Origin: WHSM01 sp050701635
Lineage (GTDB): Bacteria > Actinomycetota > Actinomycetes > Mycobacteriales > Micromonosporaceae
Assembly (NCBI GenBank): GCA_050701635.1
Contig: JBOGDF010000285.1
Coordinates: forward strand, 1-7,282
Length of the DNA stretch: 7,282 bases
Direction: 5' to 3'
The position numbers were made by a program, and so were the translations under genes. This document shows positions 1 through 5,012 of the stretch, piece by piece. Below the pieces are notes generated by a model. The model worked only from the letters and a program-made list of their open reading frames with translations. It had not been told where the DNA came from and did no database searches. Numbering within the stretch: the stretch's first letter is position 1; every line of letters starts with the position of its first letter.

Positions 1-416
1 GCCGCCACCCCCGTCGCGGCCGGCGAGCCGGGCGGGGTCGCGGAGTCGGTGGCGAGCGAGGTGACGTACTCAGGCGGCAGCAGCGCCTCGATCGGCAGCC
101 CGGAGTTGACCGCGAACCACCACGTCGGGTCGGGCCAGCGCTGCGCCAGCTCCTGCAACGACGCGCGCACGCACGGCACCTGCTGACCGGCGGCAGCCGC
201 GCTGAGCCCCTCCTGCGAGGTGTAGCCGAGCAGGTACGTACGGCCGTCGCTGCTCGTGGTGACCCAGCCGACCGTACGACCGGCGGCGTCCTGCTGCACC
301 GGCACCAGCAACCCGACGCCGCGCAGCAGCCGGAGGTACTCGTCCTGGTCGGCGCGACCGATGGCATCGAGCAGGGCGCGTTCGAGCCCGGTCGCTGGCT
401 GCCACCCCGTCGCCAC
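1..416 (-). CDS. SseB N-terminal-domain protein (partial, C-terminus beyond left edge)
   Basis: The minus-strand frame is open from a GTG at 416 to the left edge, giving 138 codons of an incomplete protein. The start is chosen because an AGGGAGGGAG Shine-Dalgarno stretch lies directly upstream. The visible protein has the pattern of the SseB N-terminal domain: residues 10-31 form a helix (LERALLDAIGRADQDEYLRL), residues 37-50 a strand around LLVPVQ, and residues 93-113 carry WPDPTWWFAVNSGLPIEA, the most diagnostic part. That pattern is known from actinobacterial proteins annotated as SseB family or enhanced serine sensitivity proteins, whose biochemical role is poorly defined; the name comes from a serine-sensitivity phenotype and from similarity to a type III secretion protein. 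No signal peptide or membrane segment is seen, so a cytoplasmic location is inferred. It is transcribed divergently from A1 at 573. The family call is from memory of the motif and was not searched. Confidence 0.8.
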   Translation of the reverse strand, partial: MATGWQPATGLERALLDAIGRADQDEYLRLLRGVGLLVPVQQDAAGRTVGWVTTSSDGRTYLLGYTSQEGLSAAAAGQQVPCVRASLQELAQRWPDPTWWFAVNSGLPIEALLPPEYVTSLATDSATPPGSPAATGVA

Positions 417-420
417 GCCG

Positions 421-430
421 CTCCCTCCCT
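421..430 (-). promoter_or_regulatory. Shine-Dalgarno site deciding the GTG start at 416
   Basis: Read on the minus strand the bases are AGGGAGGGAG, a strong match to the anti-Shine-Dalgarno sequence, and they end 4 nt before the GTG at 416 (core AGGGAGG about 7 nt away). A TTG start further upstream in the same frame (474-476) has no comparable site, so GTG 416 is preferred. Confidence 0.75.
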
Positions 431-545
431 TTTTTGCCGGTACGCCGCCGCGCGTACCCCCGTCTCCGGTGCACAACCTACCGGCCGCGACCAACCCGCC
501 GTGCCAGGGCAACCGGGGACACGCGGCGCCCAGGACCGACCGGCG

Positions 546-572
546 TTGCCGTACGCAGATACGATCTGGGCG
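546..572 (+). promoter_or_regulatory. Candidate leaderless promoter of A1 (conserved block shared with A3)
   Basis: The bases read TTGCCG (546-551), 8 nt, TACGAT (560-565), 7 nt, then the ATG at 573. TACGAT fits the actinobacterial -10 consensus TANNNT, and its distance from the ATG is what is expected if transcription begins at the A of the start codon. No Shine-Dalgarno site lies in the 7 nt between. The same arrangement, with the same spacings, precedes A3 at 2989. TTGCCG is too close to TACGAT to be an ordinary -35 element, so it may be a regulator-binding site or simply part of the duplicated block. An inverted repeat, CAGAT-ACG-ATCTG (556-568), overlaps the -10 here but is not kept at A3. 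Confidence 0.55.
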
Positions 573-1241
573 ATGGCTACCAATGATGCGCCCGGCGGCG
601 AGCCTCTGATCTTCCCGATCGGGCACTACACCGGCGCGTTCTACCCGACCGTCGGCTCCCAGGAGCGCCACCACAACGTGATGCTCGGTGCCCAGGTGCT
701 GCGGCTGACCGACGAGCAGCTCACCGTGTGGCTGTTGGCGCGCGGCCTGCCCGACCAGATCGACGATCGCCCCTGGACCCGTACGGCGTTGGAGGCGGCA
801 GCGCGCCAGGCCGGCGTGCTCGACGTACCGCAGATCATCGCCGGGCTGGTCGCCGACGGGCTGCTGGCCGAGACGATCGTGGGCAGCGAGCACTCCGTCG
901 ACTTCGCCGAGTCGTACCGTCTGGTGCCGCTGATGCTCGGCCTGGGCAACACCGCCGAGGAGCCGTGGCTGCACGGCATCGGGTTCTTCGACCAGCCGGT
1001 GCTGAAGGTGGCCAGCGAGGTCTACAGCATGTGGGAGTGGGCCCACGTCGACAACAACCTGTGGGCCGCCTGCCACGCGCACGCCGACACCGCCACCCGG
1101 GCCGGCGCCACCGACCCCGAGGAGACGGTGCCGGAGAAGATCCTCACCGGTTTCCTGGGCACGATGCACCCGCTGTTGACGGCGAGTGCCGCGTACCTGG
1201 ACCTGGCCTGGCTGGACGAGGCGACGGAGCAGTCCGCATGA
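573..1241 (+). CDS. Unknown protein A1, FPIGHYxG/YLD paralogue family, first gene of cassette 1
   Basis: This 222-aa protein is not recognised. The ATG at 573 is preferred over an in-frame start at 501 because family similarity begins just after it and because the start sits 7 nt after a -10-like TACGAT conserved at A3. Visible blocks: FPIGHYTGAFYP (14-25), a helical core with LTVWLLARG (50-58), PWTRTALEAAA (67-77) and LVADGLLAE (92-100) that could be a winged helix, LMLGLGN (120-126), MWEW (153-156), NLWAAC (162-167), and LTGFLGTMHPLL to AAYLD (191-210). The NLWxxC and LTGFL features are shared only with A3 (2989), so A1 and A3 are first-type members. No signal peptide or membrane segment is seen; a cytoplasmic protein is inferred. 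It overlaps A2 by 4 bp (ATGA) and is probably cotranscribed with it. Function is unknown; a DNA-binding or partner-binding role is speculation from the helical core. Confidence 0.9.
   Translation: MATNDAPGGEPLIFPIGHYTGAFYPTVGSQERHHNVMLGAQVLRLTDEQLTVWLLARGLPDQIDDRPWTRTALEAAARQAGVLDVPQIIAGLVADGLLAETIVGSEHSVDFAESYRLVPLMLGLGNTAEEPWLHGIGFFDQPVLKVASEVYSMWEWAHVDNNLWAACHAHADTATRAGATDPEETVPEKILTGFLGTMHPLLTASAAYLDLAWLDEATEQSA
1226..1229 (+). promoter_or_regulatory. GGAG ribosome binding site of A2 inside the end of A1
   Basis: GGAG lies 8 nt before the ATG at 1238, within the last codons of A1. Together with the ATGA overlap it supports translational coupling of A2 to A1, and contrasts with A1, which has no Shine-Dalgarno site. 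Confidence 0.65.
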
Positions 1242-1870
1242 GCGAGTCCCTGGTGTTCCCGATCGGCCACTACATGGGCGCGTTCCACCCGAAGACCGGC
1301 GCCCCACTGAAGTACCGCAAGGTCCGGGTCGGGGTCGACGTCAAGCAGCTCCCGGACGATGCCCACTTCACGGTGTGGGCGCTGGCGCACGGCCTGCCGC
1401 ACCAGATCGGCAAGGTGCGCTGGACCCGCGACGCGATGCGGGAGATCGCCGGGATCGCCACGTTCGACGAGGTGGTCGACGCGCTGGTCGCGCAGGGGCT
1501 GCTGGCCGAGATCCAGCCCGGCCAGGAAGCCGCCTTCGCTCGGGGCCACCGGCTGCAGCCGCTGATGATGGGGCTCGGCAACAGCCCGGACGACCCGCTG
1601 CGGTTCTCGATCGGCTTTCTCGGCGTACCGCCGGCGGTGAAGGTGGAGAGCTTCGTCTTCGAGCTGTGGCAGTGGGGCCGGCTGGGCCACCACCTGATGG
1701 AGACCGCGGAGATGTTCGCCAAGGTCGAGCAGGAGGTCTCCGGCGGCGGTCACCACGCCAAGTCAGGCCCGGAGCAGCTGCTCGGCGAGATCCTGGAGCA
1801 GCTGCACGTGCTGCTGGCGCACAACGCGGCGTACCTCGACGCGACGCTCGAGCCGGCAAGCGAGGCCTAG
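1238..1870 (+). CDS. Unknown protein A2, FPIGHYxG/YLD paralogue family, second gene of cassette 1
   Basis: A 210-aa paralogue of A1, A3 and A4, closest by motif to A4. The start is fixed by the ATGA overlap with the A1 stop and by a GGAG 8 nt upstream. Blocks: VFPIGHYMGAFHP (6-18), followed by a second-type feature PLKYRKVRVG (23-32, compare PLAYHTVRIG in A4); the winged-helix-like core with FTVWALAHG (44-52), WTRDAMREIA (62-71), FDEVVDALVAQGLLAEI (76-92); LMMGLGN (109-115); FELWQWGRLGHHL (141-153); and LLAHNAAYLDA (192-202). A glycine/histidine-rich loop (SGGGHHAKSG, 168-177) replaces the acidic loop of A1 and A3. No transport signal or membrane segment is visible. It is likely produced with A1 and could form a complex with it; this is inferred from gene order only. 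Its TAG stop shares a CTAG with the stop of the opposing gene at 1867. Function unknown. Confidence 0.92.
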   Translation: MSESLVFPIGHYMGAFHPKTGAPLKYRKVRVGVDVKQLPDDAHFTVWALAHGLPHQIGKVRWTRDAMREIAGIATFDEVVDALVAQGLLAEIQPGQEAAFARGHRLQPLMMGLGNSPDDPLRFSIGFLGVPPAVKVESFVFELWQWGRLGHHLMETAEMFAKVEQEVSGGGHHAKSGPEQLLGEILEQLHVLLAHNAAYLDATLEPASEA

Positions 1871-2868
1871 CTCCACCAGGTGTGGTTGCTGGGGGTACCG
1901 GCGGGGGTGAGCAGGCGTCGCTGCTCGGCCGGCAGGTCCGTACCGGCGGCGGTGATCGCCGCGGTCAGCTCGTCCAGCGCCTCGGCGTCCACCAGCTCGT
2001 ACGCGGCACCGCCCAGGAAGTGCCCGAACAGCGCCTCGGCGGCCGACCGGCGTACACACGCCTCCAGCCACGGGTGCAACCCTCCGCGCCCGGCCAGCCC
2101 GAACCCGCCGTCGAGGTACTCCACCAGAAGAGCCGTCTGTGGTACGACCAGCCCCAGGAACTCCTCGCGAGCCGGGTCGACCAGCTCCGCCGCGGCGCCG
2201 CCTCGACCCGAGACCCCGACCCCGTACGCCATCAGCATCGCCCGCCGGAACAGCGCGAACTGCTCCTCTCCGGGCGCCATGTCCGCGGTGCCGCGCAGAT
2301 CGTCCCGCAGCTGCGACACGTACCCGCCGACCAGGCCGTCGAAGCGGAACACCGGCGCGGTCACCGAGGCGACCGGCCAGCCGTACGACTGCAGCAGCGC
2401 CGTGCCGTCCGGCGCCACCTGGACCACCGCTTCCAGCAGCACACCGGTGCCGCCGGCCTCGACCGCCCGGCGCTGGAACACCAGCTCCGACCCGGGCTCC
2501 AGGGTGGGCCACTCGCCGACCATCGTGCCGCCGGCCACGGTCGCCGACGCGCTGTGGTGGTACGCCGCGATCGGTGCACCGGACTGCCGCTCGGCCAGCG
2601 GCAGCTGGCTGAACTGCTCCGCGACCGCGGTCGCCGCCAGCACCGGCGAGCCGAAATCGAGCTGCTCGGCCTGTGCCACGACGGCGGCGGCCAGCTCGTC
2701 GCCGCGCAGCCCCGGGGAGACCTTGACGCCGGTACGGCCCAGCGCCGCGACCTGCTCCTGATCGGCCGCCAGCCGCTCGGTCACCAGCCCGGGGTTGGCG
2801 AGGAACCGCTCCACGGCCGCGTCCAGGTCGGCCTCCGTCCCGCGACCCCACCCCGCGTCGGCATTCAT
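1867..2868 (-). CDS. Unknown 333-aa protein lying between the two paralogue cassettes
   Basis: I do not recognise this protein. The ATG at 2868 is the only possible start: upstream in frame there is no ATG, GTG or TTG before a TAA at 2914-2916; a weak GAGG lies about 10 nt before it. The protein looks soluble, without signal peptide or clear membrane helix. Residues 10-75 are helical and acidic (TEADLDAAVERFLANPGLVTERL, broken by a glycine-rich turn); 76-180 look mixed or beta-rich with YHHS (103-106), GEWPTLEPGSELVF (118-131) and GVLLEAVVQVAPDG (142-155); 200-300 are largely helical (EEQFALFRRAMLMAYGVGV, WLEACVRRSAAEALFGHFL). The C-terminus is NHTWWS. It is transcribed against both cassettes: tail-to-tail with A2 (stops share CTAG at 1867-1870) and divergent from A3, with 120 bp between starts. 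Its conserved context with A1-A4, if found in other genomes, would be the best clue to its role. Confidence 0.87.
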   Translation of the reverse strand: MNADAGWGRGTEADLDAAVERFLANPGLVTERLAADQEQVAALGRTGVKVSPGLRGDELAAAVVAQAEQLDFGSPVLAATAVAEQFSQLPLAERQSGAPIAAYHHSASATVAGGTMVGEWPTLEPGSELVFQRRAVEAGGTGVLLEAVVQVAPDGTALLQSYGWPVASVTAPVFRFDGLVGGYVSQLRDDLRGTADMAPGEEQFALFRRAMLMAYGVGVSGRGGAAAELVDPAREEFLGLVVPQTALLVEYLDGGFGLAGRGGLHPWLEACVRRSAAEALFGHFLGGAAYELVDAEALDELTAAITAAGTDLPAEQRRLLTPAGTPSNHTWWS

Positions 2869-2961
2869 CCTGGTCCGGCCTCGCTCTCCGTACGTACGTC
2901 GTCCCGCCTGAGCTTACGAGGCTCGGGCCAGCCCGGTACGGCGGTGGCGCGTACTGGCCGG

Positions 2962-2988
2962 TTGCCGCTGGCCGCTACGATCGCTGCG
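2962..2988 (+). promoter_or_regulatory. Candidate leaderless promoter of A3 (conserved block shared with A1)
   Basis: The bases read TTGCCG (2962-2967), 8 nt, TACGAT (2976-2981), 7 nt, then the ATG at 2989. Element sequences and spacings are the same as upstream of A1, and the identity continues into the first codons (GCGATGGCTAC in both). No Shine-Dalgarno site is present. The 8-nt spacer itself differs between the two copies, which suggests that the flanking boxes are kept by selection or that the duplication is old. Confidence 0.55.
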
Positions 2989-3669
2989 ATGGCTACCCAG
3001 CAGCCCGGCGCGGGCACGCCCACGGCACCGGCCGCCGACGAGCCGGCGCATGCTCCGCTGATACTGCCGATCGGGCACTACACCGGGGTGTTCCCGGACG
3101 CCGAGGAGCCGACCCGCCGGGCGTACCATATCCGCCGCGGTATGGAGTTGGTGGCGGTGCCGGACGACGCGTTCGCGGTGTGGGGCCTCGCCCACGGCAG
3201 CCCCGACAACACCGAGCACCCGTGGACCCGCCGCGAGGTGTTCACACAGGCGCAGCAGGCCGGCCTTTACTCCGCTCCGGCGCTGCTGCGCGACCTGCGG
3301 GAGGCCAACCTGATCGCCGAGGTCTTCCCCGGTACGCCGGCCGCGCGCCAGTTCGCCGAGGCGTACCACCTGCACCCCACCCTGCTCGGGCTGGGCAACA
3401 CCGCCGCGGACGCCGGCACCTTCTCCGTCGGCCTGGTCGGTACGCCGCTGCTGCAGGTGTCGCGGCCGGTCTTCGAGCTGTGGCGGTGGGCACCGGCGGC
3501 GCTGAACCTGTGGGACGTGTGCGCGTTCTTCGCCGAGGCGGAGCAGTCCCACGGCGAGAGCGATCCCGAGATGACCGACCCGGAGCTGCTGCTCACCGGT
3601 TTCCTGAGCTCGCTGCACGCGCTGCTCACCGGCGGTGCGGCGTACCTCGACATCGCCGCGGAGCAGTGA
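2989..3669 (+). CDS. Unknown protein A3, FPIGHYxG/YLD paralogue family, first gene of cassette 2
   Basis: A 226-aa paralogue most like A1. The ATG at 2989 is chosen because both the upstream block and the first codons (MAT) match A1; the frame stays open far upstream but that stretch lies over the opposite-strand gene and is spurious. After an Ala/Pro-rich leader (5-23) come LILPIGHYTGVFP (24-36, with L instead of F before PIGHY), FAVWGLAHG (62-70), PWTRREVFTQA (78-88), LREANLIAEV (103-112), LLGLGN (132-137), FELWRW (162-167), NLWDVC (173-178) and LLTGFLSSLHALLTGGAAYLD (201-221). The NLWxxC, DPE and LTGFL features are shared with A1 and not with A2 or A4. No signal peptide or membrane segment. 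It is followed after one base by A4 and is probably cotranscribed with it. Function unknown. Confidence 0.9.
   Translation: MATQQPGAGTPTAPAADEPAHAPLILPIGHYTGVFPDAEEPTRRAYHIRRGMELVAVPDDAFAVWGLAHGSPDNTEHPWTRREVFTQAQQAGLYSAPALLRDLREANLIAEVFPGTPAARQFAEAYHLHPTLLGLGNTAADAGTFSVGLVGTPLLQVSRPVFELWRWAPAALNLWDVCAFFAEAEQSHGESDPEMTDPELLLTGFLSSLHALLTGGAAYLDIAAEQ
3660..3663 (+). promoter_or_regulatory. GGAG ribosome binding site of A4 inside the end of A3
   Basis: GGAG lies 7 nt before the ATG at 3671, within the last codons of A3 (encoding AEQ and stop). The same word sits at the same place before A2 (GGAGCAGT in both cassettes), so this site too appears to be inherited from a common two-gene ancestor. 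Confidence 0.65.
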
Positions 3670-3670
3670 G

Positions 3671-4357
3671 ATGGCGCCCGACTCGATGCCGGAGACCGCG
3701 GTGAACGACGTGACCCCCGAGATGCTGGTGGGCCAGAAGTTCCTGTTCCCGATCGGCCACTACATCGGCGCGTACCACCCCGGTACGGACGAGCCGCTGG
3801 CGTACCACACGGTGCGGATCGGGCGTACCCCGACGCGGCTCACCAGTGACGCCGAGTTCACGCTGTGGGCGCTCAGTCACGGTCTGACCGGCGACGACGC
3901 GGTACGCCCCTGGGGCCGCGACGAGGTGCTTCGGGTGGCCGAGCGGGAGCGGGTCGACCAGGCGCCGCGGCTGCTCGATGAGCTGATCGGCGAGGACATC
4001 ATCATCGAGGTCGCCGCCGGTACGCCGGACGCGATCGAGTTCGCGAAGGCGCACCGGGTGGTGCCGCTGATGTTCGGCATCGGCCAGACCAGCGAAGATC
4101 CGCCCCGCAACGGCATCGGGCTGGGCAGCCAGGTGGTGCTCGAGGTGACCAACATGGCGTACGAGCTGTGGCGGTTCGGGCACCTGGCCGGCGACCTGTG
4201 GCAGTTCGCGCAGCTGCACAGCGAGGCGCTGGGCGCCACCGCGGGGCTGCCCCGGGAGATGACCCAGCCGGATCAGCTGCTGCTCGGCTTCTTCTGGGAG
4301 CTGCAGCGGATGCTCGCGCACAACGTCGTCTACCTGGACTCCGCCCCCGAAAGCTAG
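3671..4357 (+). CDS. Unknown protein A4, FPIGHYxG/YLD paralogue family, second gene of cassette 2
   Basis: A 228-aa paralogue most like A2. The ATG at 3671 begins one base after the A3 stop (TGAGATG) and has GGAG 7 nt upstream; an internal ATG at 3686 is possible but less well placed. An N-terminal extension of about 18 residues compared with A2 precedes FLFPIGHYIGAYHP (24-37) and the second-type feature PLAYHTVRIG (42-51). The core contains FTLWALSHG (63-71), PWGRDEVLRVA (80-90), LLDELIGEDIIIEV (101-114), then LMFGIGQ (133-139), where the LGN of the paralogues has become IGQ, YELWRFGHLAGDLW (164-177) and MLAHNVVYLDS (214-224). No transport signal or membrane segment. It ends 8 bp before the stop of the convergent gene at 4366, leaving no room for a hairpin terminator. 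Likely made together with A3; function unknown. Confidence 0.91.
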   Translation: MAPDSMPETAVNDVTPEMLVGQKFLFPIGHYIGAYHPGTDEPLAYHTVRIGRTPTRLTSDAEFTLWALSHGLTGDDAVRPWGRDEVLRVAERERVDQAPRLLDELIGEDIIIEVAAGTPDAIEFAKAHRVVPLMFGIGQTSEDPPRNGIGLGSQVVLEVTNMAYELWRFGHLAGDLWQFAQLHSEALGATAGLPREMTQPDQLLLGFFWELQRMLAHNVVYLDSAPES

Positions 4358-4365
4358 CCCGCGGT

Positions 4366-4905
4366 TCAGCCCCAGCGGTCGGAGCCTTCGCCGCTGAACA
4401 CCAGCCGGCCGGAGCCGAGCGGCACCGTGTCGCGTCCGCGCAGGTACTGCTCGTAGCCGGTGGCGAACCCCTCCGGCAGGTACGCCAGCCCCACGCCGGC
4501 CTCGGTGATCAGCCCACCGTTGTCCAGGGTGGCCACCCGCTCGGCCAGCTCCCGCAGGTACGCCCCGAGGTCGTCGTCGAGCGTGAACGGCATCGTCACG
4601 ACGCAGCCGTACCGCGGCCCGAGCGCCTCGCACGCCGCCCCGAACGCCGTCACCAGCGACGCCCCGCCGTCGGGCAGCCGCAGGAACGCGTTCTGGCCGA
4701 ACACCAGGCCGAGCACGCGGTGGCCCTCGGCTTCGGCGGAGGTGACAGTACAGCGCAGCCCGCCCCACTCCGGGCGGTCAGGCTCGGATGCCTCGCCGTC
4801 CGGCTGGGGGATCCCGATCAGCCGCAGCGCGTCCCGCAGCCAGGTCTGTACGTCGCCGTCCCGGCTCTCACAGACGAACGCCGCGACCATGTCGCTGTCG
4901 CCCAC
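4366..4905 (-). CDS. Unknown 179-aa soluble protein
   Basis: I do not recognise this protein. The GTG at 4905 is the first start available, because the codon immediately upstream in frame is TGA, and it has a strong AGGGGAG site 8 nt upstream; the ATG of residue 6 lacks one. The protein appears to be a small alpha/beta fold: a helix at 17-30 (DVQTWLRDALRLIG), an acidic linker at 35-46, strands at 49-55 (GLRCTVT) and 62-68 (HRVLGLV), a helix at 82-95 (SLVTAFGAACEAL), a strand at 99-105, a helix at 109-127 (DDLGAYLRELAERVATL), then NGGLITEAGVGLAYLP and a C-terminal LVFSGEGSDRWG. Cysteines are at 12, 52, 92 and 101. No signal peptide or membrane segment. It is convergent with A4 (8-bp gap) and follows the LysM gene on the same strand after 107 bp, so it may have its own promoter. 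A size and fold compatible with an immunity or chaperone protein is only a guess. Confidence 0.85.
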   Translation of the reverse strand: MGDSDMVAAFVCESRDGDVQTWLRDALRLIGIPQPDGEASEPDRPEWGGLRCTVTSAEAEGHRVLGLVFGQNAFLRLPDGGASLVTAFGAACEALGPRYGCVVTMPFTLDDDLGAYLRELAERVATLDNGGLITEAGVGLAYLPEGFATGYEQYLRGRDTVPLGSGRLVFSGEGSDRWG

Positions 4906-4913
4906 TCAGCCCG

Positions 4914-4920
4914 CTCCCCT
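4914..4920 (-). promoter_or_regulatory. Shine-Dalgarno site deciding the GTG start at 4905
   Basis: On the minus strand the bases read AGGGGAG, ending 8 nt before the GTG at 4905. The in-frame TGA just before the GTG excludes a longer protein, and the later ATG at residue 6 has no comparable site. Confidence 0.7.
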
Positions 4921-4945
4921 CCGACCAGGTCGCCCTGCCACTCGT

Positions 4946-4959
4946 CGCCCACGTGGGCG
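4946..4959. promoter_or_regulatory. Perfect 14-bp palindrome CGCCCACGTGGGCG, possible operator
   Basis: The 14 bases are identical on both strands and have CACGTG at the centre. They lie in the 107-bp gap between the LysM gene and the 179-aa gene, about 40 nt upstream of the GTG at 4905, a usual place for a repressor or activator site. It could also form a short hairpin after the LysM stop, but there is no loop of normal size and no T-run. Regulator unknown. Confidence 0.35.
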
Positions 4960-5012
4960 CCACGGTCCCATCATCGCGTGTCGCGGCCAGCGCCGGACCT
5001 TGCACCAAGTCG

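Noticed and set aside
429..435. T-run as an intrinsic terminator
   Set aside because: No GC-rich hairpin precedes it on either strand, and on the minus strand it forms the A-rich lead-in to the Shine-Dalgarno site of the SseB-like gene.
70..474. Arg-rich minus-strand open frame over the left end
   Set aside because: The alternative minus frame from GTG 416 has a strong Shine-Dalgarno site and a recognisable SseB-type sequence; this one is a high-GC shadow.
546..551. TTGCCG as a -35 promoter element
   Set aside because: It lies only 8 nt before the TACGAT -10 candidate, both here and at 2962, against the usual 16-19 nt; kept only as an unexplained conserved box.
501..572. Longer N-terminus for A1 starting at 501
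   Set aside because: The extra 24 residues have no counterpart in the paralogues, lie over the TTGCCG/TACGAT block shared with A3, and have no good ribosome binding site.
2911..2916. TAAGCT on the minus strand as -10 element of the 333-aa gene
   Set aside because: It fits TANNNT and is suitably placed, but no acceptable -35 lies 16-18 nt upstream and the word is too short to call alone.
1186..2988. Long plus-strand open frame reaching from A1 through to A3
   Set aside because: It is low-complexity Arg/Pro/Gly protein produced in the wrong frame over A2 and antisense to the 333-aa gene; only its last part, from 2989, is real.
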